This document shows, in pieces, positions 58,321 to 64,000 of a stretch of DNA of 64,000 nt. The number at the start of each line of letters is the position of its first letter. The first letter of the stretch is position 1. Below the pieces are notes generated by a model. The model did no database searches. It was not told the origin of the DNA and saw nothing but the letters and a program-made list of their open reading frames with translations. The stretch is from Tolypeutes matacus. Lineage: Eukaryota > Chordata > Mammalia > Cingulata > Chlamyphoridae. Both the position numbers and the translations under genes were made by a program. The DNA lies in assembly GCA_026826555.1 (NCBI GenBank), contig JAKSZT010037307.1, positions 829,371-893,370 on the forward strand, read 5' to 3'.

Positions 58321-60129
58321 GAGAAAGAGTGCTGCTGGCAAGATGGCGTTAGTGTAGGAGGGCGCACACTGCAAGCTCCCAGAGCAAGGCGGATTGTGGA
58401 CGGGGTCCTGCTCGGGGGTCTCTGCTGTGCACGCGTGGAGTGTGAAGCTTGGGACATCTATCTGCGCGGATCGGCGGCGTGGACCGAACGGTGGAGATTC
58501 ATGAGTTTTGAGGCTGCCGGTGGAGGTTGGCACAGGCGGCTGAGCCCCGCGGTTAGGGAAAAAAAAATAAAACGGCCATTTGGAGCCGCGGGCGGGGCGA
58601 AAAAGTTTTATTTTCTGGGGATCTGGCTGCCTGGCGCCCCTTGGACCTTGTGTGAATAGAGCAAACGAGCTAATCAGCACCCGGTGAACCGGAGGGGGGA
58701 TTTTGGTCGGGCAACGCAGCTGATTTCCCTAGCCACCCAGGGATAAGACCCGGGCCGCTGCGGAGCCAGGAGGAAGGGACACTTCCCAAAAAAGGGAGGG
58801 TTCGGTTGGAAGACAGGGAAGGGTATTTTATATTTTTAGACATTGATCTGGCTGCCTGCACCGCCCCATAGCTTAGGGGAGCAGATAAGCCGACCTGAAG
58901 CAGCACCAGGCTGAGAGCAGATGCGAATCTGCACTCAAACTGATTTACTGAGCAGCCCGGTGACGCTGGAGCTCGGCGTCAGAAGGGGCGGAATCCGCCG
59001 TCTTTAGCACTCCTCACTGACTAACATCAGACCTTCAGCTAACCTGGGGAGTCCGGAAAGTGGGACGTGCTTGATTAATTTCCACAGGCCCAGCTAGGGT
59101 CCCTTCCGTAAGGGGGTTGGTCTAGAGGAGGAATTATTTTGGGTCCTGCATTTGGCTAAAAAAAAAAAAAAAAAAAAAAAAGTGAGGTCACCTCAACAAA
59201 TGAAAAATAAATTCTTTTTAATTTAGTTTAATAGCTAAAAGCTGCTTCAGGACCTGCATATAGAACCCTGTGGGGAAATTCATTGATAAACACAAGTAGG
59301 CAGGAAGGATTCACGTGGACCCTAGGGGAATCATTGACCCCCCTTAGCTCTGTTTGACTGCTTGCCTGTGTGGATCTTTGGTTTCTCTCTGTTACTTTCT
59401 GGTCTATTGCTATTATTCCCGTTTTCCTCCCCCCTTCCTTTTTCCTTTTATTTATTTATTTTTTTAAATAGGTGCTGCCAGCTGGTCGCTTCTTTGCTGG
59501 GCTTCTTATTCAGTAATTTCCCACTCGCTGTATATATTGATTCTGTATTACAAACTACCGCTTATCCTTCCTGCATCTTTCTACCTTCTGTTTTCTATTG
59601 TGGCTCTTAGAGACAACATTTTTTCATAGGCCCACAACTTAAGGGTGTCAATTTCTATCCCATCTATTTTGTTTTCTTCTTCTTCTTTTTTCTTTTTTTT
59701 TTTATTAGTATTAACTTTTTCCTTTCAGACCTTTCTCTACTATTTCTCTCCCTCCTCATAATTCTAGCCTTCTAAATCACTATATATATATATTCCTCCA
59801 TTTGTTTTCCCAGTCCATTGTAGGAACTCCATATTTTTTCCTAGTACTCTACACTGCCTACACAAGTTAAATATTCATCTCATTAAGTCTCATTTTGCCC
59901 CTCTTCTAACTTTTATCAATATTTCTATTATCCTTCTGCCTTCCTTACATCTTTTGATTCCTCTGGCCCTAACCTTTTGCCTTCAAGGGAACATAGAAAG
60001 AAGCAAGGAAATAAAATAAGAAGAAAAACTGCCAAAGAGAAAACTTAACTCACATGCAGAACCAACAGCTAATTAAAATACTAGAGCACAGAGGAAAGCT
60101 AATCAACTGAACAAACCCATCAAGATAAT
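58321..60129 (+). promoter_or_regulatory. L1 5' UTR / internal promoter
   Basis: GC-rich for the first 800 bp with several CpGs (e.g. 'gcgcggatcggcggcgtgg' near 58464), an A run at 59159-59181, then a pyrimidine-rich 59330-59950 stretch. In L1 elements this region carries the internal RNA polymerase II promoter. Role inferred from position; no specific factor sites were verified. Confidence 0.7.
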
Positions 60130-61110
60130 ATGATGACCAGAGGACAACAGAAAAATACAAATGACTCTGAGAAACTGGAAAACATGGACCAGTCCAGTGC
60201 ACAAAATAAAAACCAGGAAGCAATGCAGTACATCGAACAACTAATCAAAGCTATCCAAACAAATATCATGGACCAACTTAAAGAACTGAAGGAAGAGATT
60301 AAGGATATAAAGAAGACACTGGGAGAACATACTGAAGAAATAGCTAACACACCTAAAAAGGTAATGGATATGATGGCGAACAAAGACACAAGTCAAGAAA
60401 TGAAAAAGATGCTGGACTCACATGGCAGCAGAACTGAACAGGCAGAGGAAAGAATTAGTGATATGGAAGACAATACAGTTGAAATCAAAGAGATTGTAGA
60501 AAAGATAGACAAAAAGATAGAAAAAATCCAGTATGGTCTCAGGGAATTAACCGATAATGCAAGACGCACAAACATACGCATTATGGGCATCCCAGAAGGA
60601 GAAGAGAAGGGAAAGGGAACAGAAGGAGTGTTGAAGGAAGTTATGGCTGAAAACTTCCCAACTCTATTGAGAGAGATGGATGTGCAGATCCAGGAAGCAC
60701 AACGCACCCCAAATAGTATAAATACCAACAGGCCAACTCCAAGACATATACTTGTCAAACTGTCCAATGCTCAAGACAAAGAGAAAATACTCAAGGCAGC
60801 AAGAGAAAAGAGAACCATCACATACAAGGGAAGCACAATAAGATTAAGTGCTGATTTCTCAGCTGAAACCATGGAGGCAAGAAGACAGTGGTATGACATA
60901 GTCAAAACACTAAAAGAAAAAAACTTCCAGCCACGAATTCTCTATCCAGCAAAATTGGCATTCAAAAATGATGGAGAGTTCAAAACATTCACAGATAAAC
61001 AGCAATTAAGAGAGTATGTCAAGAAGAAACCAGCACTTCAAGAAATACTAAAGGAATCTCTACAAGTTGAAAGGAAAAAACAAAGGAGAGAGAGTTGGAG
61101 GAGAGTTTAA
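60130..61110 (+). CDS. L1 ORF1 protein (intact)
   Basis: A 326-residue open frame of the usual L1 ORF1p length. ORF1p is a trimeric RNA-binding chaperone that packages L1 RNA in cytoplasmic particles. Residues about 40-150 are a heptad-rich coiled coil (MDQLKELKEEIKDIKKTLGE, later EKIDKKIEKIQYGLRELTD). The RRM-like domain follows (TNIRIMGIPEGEEKGKG), then the C-terminal domain (RPTPRHILVKLSNAQDKEKI, RLSADFSAETMEARRQWYD, FQPRILYPAKLAF). There is a second ATG as codon 2, so either may be used. No stops or frameshifts. A transposon gene, plus strand and antisense to DOCK3. Confidence 0.93.
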   Translation: MMTRGQQKNTNDSEKLENMDQSSAQNKNQEAMQYIEQLIKAIQTNIMDQLKELKEEIKDIKKTLGEHTEEIANTPKKVMDMMANKDTSQEMKKMLDSHGSRTEQAEERISDMEDNTVEIKEIVEKIDKKIEKIQYGLRELTDNARRTNIRIMGIPEGEEKGKGTEGVLKEVMAENFPTLLREMDVQIQEAQRTPNSINTNRPTPRHILVKLSNAQDKEKILKAAREKRTITYKGSTIRLSADFSAETMEARRQWYDIVKTLKEKNFQPRILYPAKLAFKNDGEFKTFTDKQQLREYVKKKPALQEILKESLQVERKKQRRESWRRV

Positions 61111-61174
61111 AAACAACTGAAAACTCAAAAAGAGAAACAAAACAATATATGACATACATTAACCCAAAGAAAAA

Positions 61175-64000
61175 ATGACTGAAGTAAGAAATTCGTTACG
61201 AGTAATAACGCTGAATGTTAATGGATTAAATTCACCAATCAAAAGACACAGATTGGCAGAATGGATAAGAAAATATGATCCATCTATATGCTGTCTACAA
61301 GAAACCCACCTTTGGCCGAGGGATTCAAGGAGGCTGAAATTGAATGGCTGGAAAACCATTTTACAAGCTAACAATAGCCAAAAAAGGGCAGGAGTAGCTA
61401 TTCTAATATCAGACAAAATAGACTTTAAATGCAAAACTATTGTAAGAGACAAAGATGGACACTACATATTAGTAAAAGGAGTAATCTCTCAAGAAGAGAG
61501 AACAATCTTCAACATTTACGCACCTAATCGAGGTGCCTCAAAAAACGTGCGGCAAACTCTGGAAAAACTAAGAGGAGAAATAAATTCCTCTACAATTATA
61601 GCAGGGGACTTCAACACACCACTATCATCATTAGACAGAACATCTAAGCAGAGAATCAATAAAGAAACGAAGGCACTCAACAATACATTAGAAGATTTGG
61701 ACTTAATAGACATATACAGAACACTACACCCAAATACAGCGGGATTTACATTCTTCTCCAGTGCACATGGAACATACTCCAAAATAGACCACATGCTAGG
61801 CCACAAAACAACACTCAATGAATTTAGAAAGATTGAGATTATACAAAGTAATTTCTCTGACCACAACGGAATGAAGTTGGAAATCACTAAGGGCCAGAGA
61901 AACAGGTTAGGCACAAGGATATGGAAGTTAAACAACACACTCTTAGACAAACAGTGGGTCAAAGAGGAAATTTCAAAAGAAATCAGTAACTACCTTGAAA
62001 CTAATGAAAACGACAACACAACATATCAAAACCTATGGGATGCAGCGAAAGCAGTCCTGAGAGGGAAGTTCATAGCCATAAATTCATATATTAAAAAAGA
62101 AGAAAGAGCTAAAATTGAAGACCTAACTGCACACTTGGAGGAATTGGAAAAACAACAACAAACTAAACCTAAAGGAAGTAGAAAGCAGGAAATAACAAAG
62201 ATTCGAGCAGAACTAAATGAAATAGAGAATAAGAAAGCACTGGAAACAATAAACAAAACGAAAAGCTGGTTCTTCGAGAATATCAACAAAATTGACAAAC
62301 CCTTAGCCAGACTAACAAAGAAAAAGAGAGAACAGATGCAAATACATAAAATAAGGAATGAGCAAGGGGATATCACTACTGACCCCACAGAAATAAAGAG
62401 TATCATAAGAGGATACTTTGAAAAATCATATGCCAACAAGAATGACAATTTAGAGGAAATGGACAAGTTTCTAGAAACCCACAAACAGCCGACATTGATG
62501 AAAGAAGAAATAGATGAACTCAACAGCCCAATTACAAGTAAAGAGACAGACTCAGTCATTAAAAACCTCCCAACTAAGAAGAGTCCAGGACCAGATGGCT
62601 TCACAGCTGAATTCTACCAAACATTCCGGAAAGAGCTAACACCAATTCTACTTAAGCTCTTCCAAAAACTAGAAGTAGAAGGAATATTACCTAACTCATT
62701 CTATGATGCCAACATTACCCTAATACCAAAACCAAATAAAGATACCACAAGAAAGGAAAATTACAGACCAATTTCTCTAATGAACCTAGATGCTAAAATC
62801 CTTAACAAAATACTTGCTAATCGCATTCAACAACATATCAAAAGGATTATACACCATGACCAAGTGGGTTTCATCCCAGGTATGCAAGGATGGTTCAATA
62901 TAAGAAAATCAATCAATGTAATACACCACATAAACAGACTGAAAAAAACAACAACACATGATCATCTCTATAGATGCAGAAAAAGCATTCGACAAAATAC
63001 AGCACTCTTTCCTCATAAAAACACTACAAAACATAGGAATAGATGGAAACTTTCTGAAAATGATAAAGGGTATATATGAAAAACCCAAAGCTAACATCAT
63101 TTTCAACGGTGAAATCCTAAAAGCCTTCCCTCTGAGATCGGGAACAAGACAAGGATGCCCACTATCACCACTCCTATTTAACATTGTCTTAGAAGTACTT
63201 GCACGAGAACTGAGACAAGAAAAGGACATAAAAGGCATCCAGGTTGGAAAAGAAGAAGTAAAAATTTCATTATTTGCAGATGACATGATCCTATACATAG
63301 AAAGTCCTGAGAAATCGACAACAAGGCTTCTAGAACTTATAAAGGAGTTCAGTAATGTTGCAGGCTATAAGATCAATGCTCAAAAATCAGTAGCATTTCT
63401 GTACACCAATAACCAGCAAACTGAGGAGGAAATCAGGAAAAAAATACCATTTACAATAGTAAACAAAAGAATCAAATACCTAGGAATAAATTTAACTAAA
63501 GATGTAAAGGACTTATATACAGAAAACTACACAACACTGTTAAAGGAAATCAAAGAAGACTTAAATAAATGGAAAAATATTCCCTGTTCATGGATGGGAA
63601 GATTAAACATCATCAAGATGTCTATCCTACCCAAACTAATCTACAGATTTAATGCAATCCCAATAAAAGTCAACACTATATTTTTTAAGGAACTGGAAAA
63701 ACTAACCACAAAATATAGTTGGAGAGGCAAGAGGCCCCGAATTGCCAAAGATATATTGAAAAAGAAAAATGAAGTTGGAGGTATCACATTACCTGACTTT
63801 AAAACATACTACAAAGCTACAGTGATCAAAACTGCGTGGTATTGGCACAAGGATAGACCTACTGACCAATGGAACCGGATTGAGAGTTCTGATATAGATC
63901 CTCGCATATACAGTCATCTGATATTTGACAAGGCCACGAAACCCACTCAGTTGGGAGAGAGTGGCCTCTTTAACAAGTGGTGCTTGGAGAACTGGATATC
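61175..64000 (+). CDS. L1 ORF2 protein, one frameshift, 3' end outside window
   Basis: Encodes the L1 endonuclease/reverse transcriptase. The first frame (61175-63079, 634 residues) has the apurinic-like endonuclease with N14 in [10 protein letters not shown]43 in [17 protein letters not shown] and SDHNGMKLE, then the linker and start of RT ([49 protein letters not shown]). A frameshift within the A/CA-rich run at about 62942-62957 throws it out of frame. The +1 frame is then open without any stop from 62958 to the window end, carrying [12 protein letters not shown] and the catalytic FADD (63273-63284). All visible catalytic motifs are present, but the protein would be truncated in RT unless the shift is an assembly error. 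Confidence 0.9.

Larger units (their letters stand above)
1..64000 (-). other. DOCK3: DOCK3 gene body (internal part)
   Basis: Four consecutive exons of one gene are spread over the minus strand at about 43.0, 28.3, 27.0 and 4.1 kb, so the whole window is transcribed as DOCK3 pre-mRNA from high to low coordinates. Introns seen are: upstream part 43042-64000, then 28324-42959, 27045-28262, 4109-26896, and downstream part 1-4019. DOCK3 is a large brain-enriched atypical exchange factor that activates Rac through its DHR-2 domain and binds phosphoinositides through DHR-1. The gene is very long in other mammals, which fits the small exons and wide introns here. Neither the promoter nor either end of the gene is in view. 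The paralog DOCK4 differs at many positions in this stretch, and DOCK1/2/5 are much more distant, so DOCK3 is preferred. Confidence 0.88.
58321..64000 (+). mobile_element. Young, near-intact L1 (runs off window)
   Basis: Begins near 58321 with GTGCTGCTGGCAAGATGGCG, a typical L1 5' end, followed by a 1.8-kb 5' UTR, intact ORF1 (60130-61110), a 64-bp spacer, and ORF2 from 61175 that is open except for one frameshift near 62950. The 3' UTR and target duplication lie outside the window. It inserted into the older L1 at 54459 in the same orientation. Confidence 0.93.

Noticed and set aside
62909..63298. Antisense open frames in the young L1 (also 62026-62604, 61516-61962)
   Set aside because: Shadows of ORF2 codons on the opposite strand.
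1..64000. CRISPR array, phage, operon or other prokaryotic system
   Set aside because: No regularly spaced identical repeats, no dense ORFs; mammalian introns and retroelements account for the window.

Overview
This is mammalian nuclear DNA from a xenarthran (armadillo/sloth/anteater group). The evidence is at least sixteen insertions of tRNA-Ala-like DAS-type SINEs, a family characteristic of Xenarthra, in monomer, minimal tRNA-head and dimer forms. They sit among L1, L2, MIR, MLT1 and MER elements. I cannot decide the species from the sequence alone.

The whole window lies inside one protein-coding gene on the minus strand, which I identify as DOCK3 (dedicator of cytokinesis 3, an atypical Rac guanine-nucleotide exchange factor). 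Four small consecutive exons were found, in transcript order at 43041-42960, 28323-28263, 27044-26897 and 4108-4020. Each has AG/GT splice sites, the codon phases match from exon to exon, and together they encode about 126 residues just before and into the start of the DHR-1 (C2-like) domain. Everything else is intron: parts of five introns, three of them complete or nearly complete at 14.6, 1.2 and 22.8 kb.

Region by region: 1-11 kb holds exon 4 of the set, three copies of one xenarthran-looking LTR, several DAS SINEs and an L2. 11-29 kb holds MIR, MER5A, MER20 and MLT1 relics, an inverted pair of LTR segments at about 16 kb, an L1 3' end, and two exons at 26.9-28.3 kb. 29.65-39.33 kb is one old minus-strand L1 broken up by DAS SINEs, a complete 510-bp solo LTR and an unrecognised 1.5-kb insert. 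39.3-46.3 kb is mostly unique sequence with one exon at 43.0 kb. 46.3-48.85 kb is an L2 split by two head-to-head L1 pieces. 49.8-51.5 kb is a processed pseudogene of DBF4. 51.78-52.32 kb is a second solo LTR with an exact 5-bp duplication. 53.9-64.0 kb is a stack of three plus-strand L1s, the last of which is young, with an intact ORF1 and a single visible frameshift in ORF2; it runs off the window.

No rRNA, CRISPR array, operon or prokaryotic feature is present. The only functional coding sequence I support is the DOCK3 exons; the L1 open frames are transposon genes. The interesting content is the retroelement history (datable by nesting), the sense-oriented LTR promoter/polyadenylation signals inside DOCK3, the large intronic inverted repeat, and the DBF4 retrocopy whose 5' structure suggests an exon-skipped source mRNA.
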